Origin: JAEKLB01 sp050249235
Lineage (GTDB): Bacteria > Actinomycetota > Acidimicrobiia > Acidimicrobiales > CADCSY01
Direction: 5' to 3'
DNA: 51,736 nucleotides
NCBI GenBank assembly: GCA_050249235.1
Contig: JBFWQW010000009.1
Location: 1-51,736, forward strand
Of this stretch, positions 42,138-50,463 are shown in pieces. The position numbers were made by a program, and so were the translations under genes. How positions within the stretch are numbered: position 1 is the stretch's first letter; each line of letters starts with the position of its first letter. The notes beneath the pieces are model-generated. The model did not search any database and was not told where the DNA came from. It saw nothing but the letters and a program-made list of their open reading frames with translations.

Positions 42138-42386
42138 CAGGTCGGAGGTCACGCCGTCCCGGAGCACAAGGTCCGGGAGCGCGCCGTGCGGTTGTGGCCC
42201 CTCGTGGCGGCCGCGATCGGCGAGGTCGACACCGCAACGGTGTACGACAACAGCCGCGCCGCCACTGCGTTTCGCGTCGTCGCCACCTTCGAACGCGGGT
42301 CCATCGCGGGCAAGGCCCACTGGCCGGCCTGGACGCCTGAACCGCATCGCAACACCCACCACCGAGGCGCGGGCCGCAGCAGGTAG
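42138..42386 (+). pseudogene. Remnant of a zeta-toxin family protein (C-terminal part)
   Basis: The frame reads QVGGHAVPEHKVRERAVRLWPLVAAAIGEVDTATVYDNSRAATAFRVVATFERGSIAGKAHWPAWTPEPH, matching the C-terminal part of zeta-toxin/predicted ATPase proteins (GGHxVPExKxxxR...YDNS...PAWTPE). The N-terminal two thirds with the Walker A site is missing; upstream is the end of another gene. It lies 98 bases from the 3' end of a tRNA-Val. The remainder of 42118-42480 holds nothing else. Confidence 0.6.
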
Positions 42387-42483
42387 CCCGACGACCTGCG
42401 CCCCCGCGTGTCACGACGATCCAGCGAGGCCCGACCCGCTGGCCAGAGGCCCTGCAACGTCACCCTGACCTGCGCAAACCCGG

Positions 42484-42555
42484 TGGGCGATACTGGTCTC
42501 GAACCAGTGGCCTCTGCCGTGTGAAGGCAGCGCTCTACCGCTGAGCTAATCGCCC
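42484..42555 (-). tRNA. tRNA-Val (anticodon CAC)
   Basis: Read on the minus strand: acceptor GGGCGAT (42555-42549) pairs with ATCGCCC (42491-42485), discriminator A at 42484. D-arm TTAGCTCAGCGGTAGAGC, anticodon stem CTGCC/GGCAG with loop TTCACAC (anticodon CAC, codon GTG), T-arm CTGGTTCGAGACCAG. 72 bases; CCA is not encoded. Confidence 0.96.
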
Positions 42556-42611
42556 GGGGGCCGCCAAGTTAGCGCGGGGTGGGCCGGCGACCGGGGCTCG
42601 CGCTGCCGGTG

Positions 42612-43280
42612 CTAGTCGGGCTGCGACGCCAGGGTGAGGGCCGGGCTCGGCGCCCGGAGCGGGGCCCGGAACGACGAGGCCCAGCCCCGGGGGTGGCGGG
42701 CCGGGCGGACGTCGAGGCGGAGGCTCCCGAGGTGCAGCCCGAAGACTCGGTCCCGGGCCAGCGGCGCCAGCGGGTCGTCGTCGGGGATCGTGAGCGACAG
42801 CCGGGCGGTGCGGACCATCGCCCGGAGCCCGCCGGGCACGACCACCGGGCCGTCGTCGCGGCGCTGGATGGAGCGGAGCGGGGCCAGCACGGGCACGACC
42901 AGGCGGGTGGGGGTGCCGGCCACGACGATCCCCCGCTCGGGCCAGCGCAGGGTCGAGACCCCGTCGACGCTCGACCACTCCAGCTCGGCCAGCTCCTTGG
43001 GGTAGCCCCAGTTGAGCCGGCCGCCGGTGCGGGCCTCGGGCACGTCGACCGCCATGGTCGTGACGCACCAGCCGGGCCGGGGGCCGAGGCGGGCCGGGCG
43101 GGCGACCGCGAGCTCCAGGTACGGGCCGACGGGCGACCCGTCGTAGCACGCCGCCAGCACGGCGACGGGGCCGGGAAGCGGCGCCAGGCCGTCCGGGAGG
43201 ACGGCGCTGGAACGCCCCCGCCGGACGAAGGCCACGATCGCCTCGCCCGAGAGGGCCCACGGTGCGACCGGTGCAGTCAC
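42612..43280 (-). CDS. Acetoacetate decarboxylase-like protein
   Basis: 222 residues with an ADC-type beta-barrel pattern: SPVGPYLELAVARPARLGPRPGWCVTTMAVDVPEARTGGRLNWGYPKELAELEW and SSFRAPLRAPSPALTLASQP. NWGYPKELAEL matches the PKxxA region around the Schiff-base lysine of the family, but whether a catalytic Lys is intact cannot be decided by eye. GTG 43280 lies 8 bases after TAGGAT. The real substrate is unknown. Confidence 0.65.
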   Translation of the reverse strand: MTAPVAPWALSGEAIVAFVRRGRSSAVLPDGLAPLPGPVAVLAACYDGSPVGPYLELAVARPARLGPRPGWCVTTMAVDVPEARTGGRLNWGYPKELAELEWSSVDGVSTLRWPERGIVVAGTPTRLVVPVLAPLRSIQRRDDGPVVVPGGLRAMVRTARLSLTIPDDDPLAPLARDRVFGLHLGSLRLDVRPARHPRGWASSFRAPLRAPSPALTLASQPD

Positions 43281-43288
43281 CGGAGCCG

Positions 43289-43294
43289 ATCCTA
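43289..43294 (-). promoter_or_regulatory. Leaderless-type -10 box for the ADC-like gene
   Basis: TAGGAT on the minus strand, 8 bases before GTG 43280. It overlaps the stop of the upstream DnaJ-domain gene. Confidence 0.5.
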
Positions 43295-43891
43295 CGGCGA
43301 CGCCTCCGCGAACGGTCGGAGGCAGAGCACCCGGTCGCGCCCCGAGGGCGTGGCCTCGGTCGAGGTGGGGCACTCGGCCGGGGTGCGGGTGACGGCGACG
43401 ACCTGGTCGACCTCCGGCCCAGTGCAGGGGACCACCTCGAGGAGCGTCGCCGACGCCCTGACGCAGTCACCCACCACCTGGCGGTCGGACGGGCTGCCCC
43501 CGCCCCCGGCGAAGGCGGTGAAGACGAAGATGCCGCCGAGGACGAGCAGCACGAGGACCCAGGGCAGGGCACGCACGAGCGTCACCACCACATCGCCCGG
43601 CTCGGCCGGCCGACCCCGGAAGGGCCGGTCGAGCTCGTCCAGCTCGTCGTCGGGCCCGGGCGACGGGAGGAGCGTGCGGTCGTAGGCCAGGCGGGCCGCC
43701 GGGTCGCGCAGGACCCGCCACGCCTCGTTGACCTCGCGCATGGCGGCGCCGATGGCGTCGGTGTCCCGGCCGCCGCGGGCTCGCACCCGGTCCGGGTGCA
43801 GCTGGCGGGCCCGGTCGCGGTAGGCCTGGCGGAGCTCGTCGGGGGTGGCCGTCACGGTGACGCCGAGGACGTCGTACAGCGTGCGGGCCAT
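43292..43891 (-). CDS. DnaJ-domain membrane protein
   Basis: 199 residues: an N-terminal J domain (ARTLYDVLGVTVTATPDELRQAYRDRARQLHPDRVRARGG, HPD at 32-34, then NEAWRVLRDPAARLAYDRTL), a linker, one membrane segment (ALPWVLVLLVLGGIFVFTAFAGG) and an outside domain with cysteines (GDCVRAS...VVPCTG...AECPTS...LCLRPF). No Gly/Phe or zinc-finger regions of classic DnaJ. It may recruit DnaK to the membrane. ATG 43891 follows TAGCCT by 8 bases. Confidence 0.85.
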   Translation of the reverse strand: MARTLYDVLGVTVTATPDELRQAYRDRARQLHPDRVRARGGRDTDAIGAAMREVNEAWRVLRDPAARLAYDRTLLPSPGPDDELDELDRPFRGRPAEPGDVVVTLVRALPWVLVLLVLGGIFVFTAFAGGGGSPSDRQVVGDCVRASATLLEVVPCTGPEVDQVVAVTRTPAECPTSTEATPSGRDRVLCLRPFAEASP

Positions 43892-43899
43892 CGTCGCCG

Positions 43900-43905
43900 A
43901 GGCTA
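43900..43905 (-). promoter_or_regulatory. Leaderless-type -10 box for the DnaJ-domain gene
   Basis: TAGCCT on the minus strand, 8 bases before ATG 43891. Confidence 0.5.
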
Positions 43906-44008
43906 GGCCCGACCTCCCGGGCACCAGCCCGGCACCACGTCGGGCCCGCCGCCGCCGGTCAGTGCGTGAGGCGCCAGCCCGGAGGTGACGGCGCCGGCCG
44001 CGACGGAT

Positions 44009-45040
44009 CTAGCCGGCGGGCCGCCCGACGGGCAGGAGCCGCTCCTTCACCGCGGCCCGGGCCCGCAGGGCGGCGGCCGCGACCGACACCAGGCGGGGGT
44101 GGACCACCCGGCCGCTGTGGACGAGGTCGTCGGAGGTCTTGAAGCGCTCCTTGTAGGACTCGCTCGCCTTGCCGAGGTGGATCCGCTCGACGCCCTCGTG
44201 CCCCAGTGCCTCGGCCATCCGCAGCAGCAGGAGGTTCCCCGGCGAGTAGGCCCCGAGCGCCGGGTCGTAGCCCGGGAACCAGTAGGCCATCTCCCGCTTC
44301 GACCGCAAGCCGAAGTGGATGGCGGCCGGCCGGTCGCCGGCGTAGACGACGCTGAGGGTGCCGGCGCAGGTCGGGTCCTTCTCGTCGAGGAGCTGGTGCA
44401 GCATCGCCCGGTTGCCGCGCCAGTTGACGACGTCCCGGGCGCCCGTCTCCTGGAACTGGCGGACCTTCCAGCTCATGAGCAGCTCGAGGAGGTCGTGGTC
44501 CTGCTCGTGGAGCACGAACCGCACGTCGCCGACCTCCCGCGCCAGCTTCCTGGCCTTTCGCTCGGCCGTCGCGAGGAGGGACTTCGAGCGGGCCTCGACC
44601 CTCTCGACGTAGGCCGGGTAGCCCCCCGCGAGGTCCATCACCGGCATGAGGTCGGTCCCGGTGACGTCGCTCAACGAGCTCTGCTGGCCGTCCATCAGGT
44701 GGTCGAAGGTCACGAGGGCGAGGCCCGAGCGTGCCAGCCGGGAGTAGAGCGGCTCGGCCCGCTCGGGCAGCCGGCCGACCACGGCCTGGAGGGCGTTCAC
44801 CGGCCAGCCGACGGCCCGAGCCACGAACGGACCCGGGCGATCGATCGGGAGGAAGGCGAGCGCACCGTCGTCGGACTCGACGACGAGCACCCGGACCGAG
44901 CGTCGGGTCGCGTCGACGGCGAAGGCGAAGGCTGGCGACAGGAACGGGCTGCGGAACATCGGGATCGTCTCGACCAGCTGGCGCCAGGTGGCCAGCTCCC
45001 GGGCCGAGAGCTCCGAGAGCCGCACGACTCGACTCTTCAT
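44009..45040 (-). CDS. BioF2/FemAB-like GNAT acyltransferase
   Basis: 343 residues with an N-terminal half (MFRSPFLSPAFAFAVDATRRSVRVLVVESDDGALAFLPI) and a C-terminal half (SLLATAERKARKLAREVGDVRFVLHEQ...GTLSVVYAGDRPAAIHFGLRSKREMAYWFPGYDPALGAYSPGNLLLLRMAEALGHEGVERIHLGKASESYKERFK) typical of the CelD/BioF2 group of GNAT proteins, often tied to cell-surface polymer or lipid modification. ATG 45040 follows AGGGGAA; ATG 45055 is an alternative. It diverges from the reductase-HAD gene; the low-GC spacer 45090-45130 probably holds its promoter. Confidence 0.8.
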   Translation of the reverse strand: MKSRVVRLSELSARELATWRQLVETIPMFRSPFLSPAFAFAVDATRRSVRVLVVESDDGALAFLPIDRPGPFVARAVGWPVNALQAVVGRLPERAEPLYSRLARSGLALVTFDHLMDGQQSSLSDVTGTDLMPVMDLAGGYPAYVERVEARSKSLLATAERKARKLAREVGDVRFVLHEQDHDLLELLMSWKVRQFQETGARDVVNWRGNRAMLHQLLDEKDPTCAGTLSVVYAGDRPAAIHFGLRSKREMAYWFPGYDPALGAYSPGNLLLLRMAEALGHEGVERIHLGKASESYKERFKTSDDLVHSGRVVHPRLVSVAAAALRARAAVKERLLPVGRPAG

Positions 45041-45208
45041 GGCCGTTCCCCTCATCCAGGGCCGCTTCCGTCGGCCGACCTGCCCGTAGTACCAGTTTGT
45101 CCGGTTTCTTCCCGGTTGTTCCGGGTGGTCGCCACTCTTCGTCGTCCATTCGCCACCGGAACTTGACCCACCATTCGCGGGACGGGATCCCGGCCGCCGC
45201 CCGACTGG

Positions 45209-45214
45209 TAGACA
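45209..45214 (+). promoter_or_regulatory. Possible -10 box for the reductase-HAD gene
   Basis: TAGACA, 6 bases before GTG 45221; the last base does not match TANNNT. Confidence 0.3.
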
Positions 45215-45220
45215 GAGCCG

Positions 45221-47545
45221 GTGATCGCCGAGGCCCTGACCGGTCGGCGTGTCCTGGTCACGGGGTCGACGGGCTTCCTCGGGACCGCCCTCGTCGAGCG
45301 GCTGCTGCGGTCGGTCCCCGGTTGCGACCTGGTGCTGCTCGTCCGCCCCGGCCGCCGTTCGACGGCCCTCCAGCGGGTGCAGCGCGAGGTGCTCCGCAAC
45401 GACGCGTTCGACCGCCTCCGGGCCGAGCTCGGCGACGACTTCGACGAGGTCTGCGCCCGGCGCCTCACCGTCGTCGCCGGCGACGTGAGCACCGACGGCC
45501 TCGGCCTCGACGACGACGGTCGTGCCCTCCTGGCGTCGGTCCACACGGTGATCCACTCGGCTGCCGCGGTGGCCTTCGACTCGCCGCTCGACAGCGCCGT
45601 CGAGGTCAACCTGCTCGGGCCGGTCCGCATCGCCCGGGCCCTCCAGTCGGTCGGGTCGACCGCCCACCTGGTCGCCGTCTCCACCTGCTACGTCGCCGGC
45701 AACCGGCGAGGCCGGGCCCCGGAGCTTCCGCTCTTCGACCAGCCCTTCACGCCCGAGGTCGACTGGCGGGTCGAGGTCGACGCCGCCCGGCGCACCCGCG
45801 CCGACGTCGAGGCCGAGAGCCGCACCCCGGCCCGTCTCGCCGGCTTCCACAAGGGCGCCCGGCGCGAGCTCGGTGCGGCGGGCACGCCGTTGCTCTCGAC
45901 GAAGGCCGAGCGGCTGCGGGCCGACTGGGTGGCCGAGCGGCTCGTCGAGGCCGGGCGGGCCCGGGCCTCGTCGCTCGGCTGGCCGGACGCCTACGCCTAC
46001 ACCAAGGCGCTCGGCGAGAAGGCGCTCCTCGAGGTGCACGGCGACGTCCCGGTCTCGATCGTGCGACCGTCGATCATCGAGAGCGCCCTCGCCGAGCCCC
46101 GGCCGGGCTGGATCCGGGGCTTCCGCATGGCCGAGCCGGTCATCATCTCCTACGCCCGCGGCCTCCTGAAGGAGTTCCCCGGCATCCCCGAGGGCGTGAT
46201 CGACGTCATCCCCGTCGACCTCGTCGTCGGGGCGGTGATCGACGCTGCTGCTCGCGGGCCCGAGCCGTCCCCCGTGATCGTCCAGGTCGCCTCCGGCTCC
46301 GTGAACCCGCTCAAGTACCGGCGGCTGGTCGACCTCGTGCAGCGCTGGTTCGGCGAGCACCCGCTGTACGACGCCAAGGGCCAGCCCATCGTCGTGCCCG
46401 ACTGGTCGTTCCCCGGCCGGGGACGGGTGCAGGGCCAGCTCCAGCGGGCCGTGAAGGTGATCGACCGGGCCGAGAGCGCGCTGGCCAAGCTGCCGCTCCG
46501 TGGGGAGCAGGCCCGCTGGTCGGCCCGGCTCGAGGAGCGACGGGCCGACGCCGAGCGGGCCCTCGGCTACGTCGAGCTCTACGGCGCCTACGCCGAGTCG
46601 GAGGCCGTGTTCGGCGTCGACCGCCTGCTCCAACGCTGGGACGACCTCGACGACGCCGACCGCCTCGCCTTCGCCTTCGACCCCCGGGTCGTCGACTGGG
46701 ACGCCTACGTCCACGACGTCCACCTGCCCTCGATCGTCGAGCACGCCCGGGTCCGCACCAGCGCCACCGGCACGGGCCGGGAGCAGCGCCACACCCGGCT
46801 CCGCCGCCAGGTCCTGTCGCCCGACCGGCACCTCGCCGCCTTCGACCTCGAGAACACGTTGATCGCGTCGAACGTGGTCGGCTCCTACGCGTGGCTCGCC
46901 ACCCGCCGGCTCCCGATCGACGAGCGGGCCCGGTTCGTGGCGAGGACCCTCGCCGAGGCGCCCGGACTCCTCGCCCTCGACCGTCGGGACCGCGGTGACT
47001 TCCTGCGCCACTTCTACCGGCGCTACGAAGGCGCCCCGATCGAGCAGCTCGCCACCGACAGCCGGGAGCTGCTCTCCGGGATCCTGCTCACGCAGGGGTT
47101 CCCCGCCGGCTGGCGCCGGGTCCGACAGCACCGCGCCCTCGGCCATCGCACCGTGCTGATCACCGGCGCGCTCGACCTCGTCGTCGAGGAGAACCTCCGG
47201 CCGCTGTTCGACGAGATCATCTGCGCCCGGATGGCCCGCAACCCTGACGGCACCTGGTCCGGTGAGCTCGACTCCGCCCCGCCCACGGGCGAGGCCCGCG
47301 CCATGCTGCTCGACGAGTACGCCGGGGCCGAGGGCCTGCGGCTGGAGGAGTCGGTCGTCTACGCCGACTCGGCCTCCGACCTGCCGCTGCTCGAAGCCGT
47401 GGGGTTCCCTGTGGCGGTCAACCCCGAGACCCGCCTCGCCGCCATCGCCCGCAAGCGGGGCTGGCTCGTCGAGCAGTGGACCAAGGCCCCGGGCGGCCCC
47501 CGCCCGCTGCTGCCCATCGGACCCGAGCTGAAGGTCGGCCGGTGA
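45221..47545 (+). CDS. Fatty acyl reductase-like SDR fused to HAD-IB phosphatase
   Basis: 774 residues. The N-terminal half is an extended SDR of the acyl-CoA/thioester reductase type: GSTGFLG (15-21), Tyr258-x3-Lys262 (YAYTK) and VSIVRPSIIESA. The C-terminal part (about 535-760) is a HAD-IB hydrolase: motif I FDLENTL (Asp542; the usual second Asp is Glu544), motif II LITGAL, motif IV YADSASDLPLLEAVG. The reductase would turn an acyl thioester into aldehyde or alcohol; the HAD part would remove a phosphate. It heads the plus-strand cluster. Confidence 0.85.
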   Translation: MIAEALTGRRVLVTGSTGFLGTALVERLLRSVPGCDLVLLVRPGRRSTALQRVQREVLRNDAFDRLRAELGDDFDEVCARRLTVVAGDVSTDGLGLDDDGRALLASVHTVIHSAAAVAFDSPLDSAVEVNLLGPVRIARALQSVGSTAHLVAVSTCYVAGNRRGRAPELPLFDQPFTPEVDWRVEVDAARRTRADVEAESRTPARLAGFHKGARRELGAAGTPLLSTKAERLRADWVAERLVEAGRARASSLGWPDAYAYTKALGEKALLEVHGDVPVSIVRPSIIESALAEPRPGWIRGFRMAEPVIISYARGLLKEFPGIPEGVIDVIPVDLVVGAVIDAAARGPEPSPVIVQVASGSVNPLKYRRLVDLVQRWFGEHPLYDAKGQPIVVPDWSFPGRGRVQGQLQRAVKVIDRAESALAKLPLRGEQARWSARLEERRADAERALGYVELYGAYAESEAVFGVDRLLQRWDDLDDADRLAFAFDPRVVDWDAYVHDVHLPSIVEHARVRTSATGTGREQRHTRLRRQVLSPDRHLAAFDLENTLIASNVVGSYAWLATRRLPIDERARFVARTLAEAPGLLALDRRDRGDFLRHFYRRYEGAPIEQLATDSRELLSGILLTQGFPAGWRRVRQHRALGHRTVLITGALDLVVEENLRPLFDEIICARMARNPDGTWSGELDSAPPTGEARAMLLDEYAGAEGLRLEESVVYADSASDLPLLEAVGFPVAVNPETRLAAIARKRGWLVEQWTKAPGGPRPLLPIGPELKVGR

Positions 47546-47558
47546 CGCCGGGAGTTGC

Positions 47559-47595
47559 CCTCGACCTCAGGTCGAGGTCGAGGTCGAGGTCGAGG
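47559..47595. repeat. Hexamer repeat (AGGTCG)n with hairpin
   Basis: AGGTCG is repeated 4.5 times at 47569-47595. CCTCGACCT (47559-47567) is complementary to AGGTCGAGG (47569-47577) and can pair with any repeat register. It lies 14 bases after the reductase-HAD stop. Confidence 0.75.
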
Positions 47596-47625
47596 CTTTA
47601 TCGCCCCGTCAACACCCAGAAGCTC

Positions 47626-47648
47626 ACCCTCGAGAAGAGGTCGAGGGT
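47626..47648 (+). terminator. Second hairpin before the dehydrogenase gene
   Basis: ACCCTCGA (47626-47633) pairs with TCGAGGGT (47641-47648) around a 7-base loop. It shares the TCGAGG word with the repeat just upstream, so one may compete with the other. It could be an attenuator or a weak terminator. Confidence 0.4.
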
Positions 47649-47684
47649 CGTCACCGGGCCGCCGTCAGCCCCGGGTACCGGCCG

Positions 47685-48875
47685 GTGAAGGCCCTCCGGT
47701 TCGAGCGCTCGCTCCCCCGCTTCGCGGCCGCCCGCGTGGCCGCCATGGTGTCGACCGGCCGTGCGGCGCGGGTCGGGCCGCTGCACCTCGTCGATGCCGA
47801 CGGGCCCGAACTGCCGGGCGACGGGTGGGTGGCGGTGCGGCCCCGCCTGAGCGGCATCTGCGGCTCCGACCTGGCGACCATCCAGGCCCGGTCGTCGCGC
47901 TGGTTCGAGCCGATCGTGTCGTTTCCCTTCGTGCCCGGCCACGAGGTGGTCGGCGACACCGGGGACGGGCGCCGGGTGGTGCTCGAAGCCGTCCTCGGCT
48001 GCGACGCACGCGGCGCCAGCCCCCGCTGCGCCGCCTGCGAGGTTGGCCAGGTGGGACGCTGCGAGCGCATCGGCGGCGGCCACCTGAAGCCCGGCCTCCA
48101 GACCGGCTACTGCACCGACACCGGCGGGGGCTGGTCGACCGCCCTCGTGGCCCACACCAGCCAGCTCCACGTCGTCCCGGACGCCCTGAGCGACGAGGAC
48201 GCGGTCATGGTCGAGCCGACCGCCTGCGCCGTGCACGCCGTCCACCGCCTCACCGGTGTCGAGATGTCGTCCGACCCGGGGCGGGTGGCGGTCATCGGCG
48301 CCGGGACGATCGGGTTGTGCACGATCGCCGCCCTGCGCCAGACCTTCACCGACGTCGCGGTGATCGCCGCCGCCCGCCACCCCCACCAGCGGCGCCTGGC
48401 CCGCGAGCTCGGCGCCGAGGTCGTGGTCGGCGACGAGGAGATCGTCCGCGTCGCCCGTCGGTTCGTCGGGACCTCCGCCGTCGGTGACGGCTCCATCGAG
48501 CGCCTCACCGGCGGGGTCGACGCCACCATCGACTGCGTCGGCTCGGCGGAGACCATCGCCACCGCCCTCTCGATGACCCGGCCGGGGGGGCGGGTGGTGC
48601 TCGCCGGCATGCCAGGGCACTCCAGCGTCGACCTCACGCCCCTCTGGCAGCGCGAGATCGAGCTGACCGGCGCCTACGCCTACGGCCACGAGGCCGCCAG
48701 CGACCGGCGCACCTTCGACCTCGCCGTCGAGCTCGTGCGCGACGCCGGGCTCGGCCGGCTCGTCAGCGCCACCTACCCTCTGCACCGCTTCGCCGAGGCG
48801 CTCGCGCACGCGGCCGAGGCCGGCCGCCGGGGCGCCGTCAAGATCGCCTTCGACCTCCGCCAGGAAAGGGACTGA
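47685..48875 (+). CDS. Zinc-dependent alcohol dehydrogenase family protein
   Basis: 396 residues of the MDR/threonine-dehydrogenase-like group. Catalytic zinc: Cys59 (GICGSD) and His86-Glu87 (PGHEVVG). Structural zinc: Cys106, 115, 118 and 126. Nucleotide site: VAVIGAGTIGLCTIAAL. Both zinc sites look intact. It presumably interconverts an alcohol and an aldehyde or ketone with NAD(P). GTG 47685 has no clear ribosome binding site. It lies between the acyl reductase and the LarA-like gene, which begins 4 bases after its stop. Confidence 0.87.
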   Translation: MKALRFERSLPRFAAARVAAMVSTGRAARVGPLHLVDADGPELPGDGWVAVRPRLSGICGSDLATIQARSSRWFEPIVSFPFVPGHEVVGDTGDGRRVVLEAVLGCDARGASPRCAACEVGQVGRCERIGGGHLKPGLQTGYCTDTGGGWSTALVAHTSQLHVVPDALSDEDAVMVEPTACAVHAVHRLTGVEMSSDPGRVAVIGAGTIGLCTIAALRQTFTDVAVIAAARHPHQRRLARELGAEVVVGDEEIVRVARRFVGTSAVGDGSIERLTGGVDATIDCVGSAETIATALSMTRPGGRVVLAGMPGHSSVDLTPLWQREIELTGAYAYGHEAASDRRTFDLAVELVRDAGLGRLVSATYPLHRFAEALAHAAEAGRRGAVKIAFDLRQERD

Positions 48876-48879
48876 ATCG

Positions 48880-50463
48880 ATGACCCGACCCGGCTTCGTC
48901 CTGGAGGTCGACCGCTCGACCCCGCCCACGCTGTTCATGCACGGCGAGGGCTTCCGGCTCGAGCGCCTGCCCACGGGCAGCCGCGTCGTCTACCCCGCCG
49001 AAGCCCTCCCCGTCCTCGGCGACCCCGACGCCGCCATCCGCCACGCCCTGCTCAACCCGGTCGAGAGCGATCCGCTCCCGGCCCGGCTCTTCCCGGGCAT
49101 GAAGCTCACGATCGCCTTCGACGACGTCTCGCTGCCGCTCCCCCCGATGCGCCGCCCCGACGTGCGCCAGCGGGTGATCGAGGCGGTGCTCGACCTGGCC
49201 GCCGAGGCGGGCGTCGACGACGTGCACATCATCGCCGCCCTGGCCCTGCACCGGCGGATGACGGAGGCCGAGCTCCGCCACGCGCTCGGCGACCGGATCT
49301 ACGACGCCTTCCACCCCCGGGGCCAGCTCTACAACCACGACGCGGAGGACCCCGAGGGCATGGCCTTCCTGGGCGAGACCGCCAAGGGCGAAGAGGTCGA
49401 GATCAACCGGCGGGCGGCCGAGTCCGACCTCCTCGTCTACGTGAACATCAACCTGGTGGCCATGGACGGCGGCCACAAGTCCACGGCCACGGGGCTGGCG
49501 TCGTACCGAAGCCTCCGGCACCACCACAACGTGGCCACCATGCGCCACAGCCGCTCGTTCATGGATCAGCACCGGTCCGAGCTGCACTCGTCGAACTGGC
49601 GCATGGGCGAGGTGATCCGCAAGGCCGGCGTGAAGGTCTTCCAGATCGAGACGACGCTCAACAACGACACCTTCCCGAAGCCGTTCGACTTCCTCCAGAA
49701 GCGGGAGTGGGAGTGGACGGCCCGTGACCGCGCCACCTTCCTCGCCTCCTCGAAGGCGCTCGAGCGCACGCCGGCCCGGCTCAAGCGCTCGATCTTCAAC
49801 TCGATCCTCGCCCCCCACGACATGACGAGCGTGCAGGCGGGAGACATCGAGGCGGTCCACGCCGTCACCACCGCCAAGGTGTTCGAGCAGCAGCTCGTCC
49901 ACGTCGAGGGCCAGACCGACATCCTCACGATGGGCCTGCCCTACATCTGCCCTTACAACGTGAACTCGATCATGAACCCGATCCTCGTGATGTGCCTCGG
50001 GCTCGGCTACTTCTTCAACCTCTACCGCAACAAGCCGCTGGTGCGGGAGGGGGGCGTGCTGATCCTCAGCCACCCCACGCCGTGGGCCTTCCATCCCGTC
50101 CACCACCCCAGCTACATCGACTTCTTCGAGCAGGTGCTCACCGAGACCACCGACCCGGTCGAGATGGAGAAGCGGTTCGAGAAGTCCTTCGCCGAGGACG
50201 AGTGGTACCGCCACCTCTACCGCACCGGCTACGCCTACCACGGCGTGCACCCCTTCTACATGTGGTACTGGGGCGCCCACGCCCTCGAGCACCTCGGCGG
50301 GGTCATCATCGTCGGCGGCGACACCCGGGCGGTGCGCCGCCTCGGCTTCAAGTCGGCGTCGACCCTGCGGGACGCCTTCGAGATGGCCGAGGACGTGGTG
50401 GGTCGCGACCCGTCGATCACCCACCTGCACGCACCGCCCCTGCTGGTCGCCGAGGTGTCGTGA
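48880..50463 (+). CDS. LarA-like (lactate racemase domain) protein
   Basis: 527 residues, longer than LarA (about 425). The N-terminal domain matches: AFDDVSLPLPP (81-89, LarA DDxTRPTP; the Arg is Leu), LALHRRMTEAELRHALG (His124, LarA His108), and GGHKS with Lys200 where LarA Lys184 holds the nickel-pincer cofactor. The C-terminal half (FHPVHHPSYIDFFEQVL...YHGVHPFYMWYWGAHALEHLGGVIIVGGD) is rich in His, Trp and Tyr. LarA racemises 2-hydroxy acids by hydride transfer. AGGAAAGGG precedes ATG 48880. Confidence 0.8.
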   Translation: MTRPGFVLEVDRSTPPTLFMHGEGFRLERLPTGSRVVYPAEALPVLGDPDAAIRHALLNPVESDPLPARLFPGMKLTIAFDDVSLPLPPMRRPDVRQRVIEAVLDLAAEAGVDDVHIIAALALHRRMTEAELRHALGDRIYDAFHPRGQLYNHDAEDPEGMAFLGETAKGEEVEINRRAAESDLLVYVNINLVAMDGGHKSTATGLASYRSLRHHHNVATMRHSRSFMDQHRSELHSSNWRMGEVIRKAGVKVFQIETTLNNDTFPKPFDFLQKREWEWTARDRATFLASSKALERTPARLKRSIFNSILAPHDMTSVQAGDIEAVHAVTTAKVFEQQLVHVEGQTDILTMGLPYICPYNVNSIMNPILVMCLGLGYFFNLYRNKPLVREGGVLILSHPTPWAFHPVHHPSYIDFFEQVLTETTDPVEMEKRFEKSFAEDEWYRHLYRTGYAYHGVHPFYMWYWGAHALEHLGGVIIVGGDTRAVRRLGFKSASTLRDAFEMAEDVVGRDPSITHLHAPPLLVAEVS

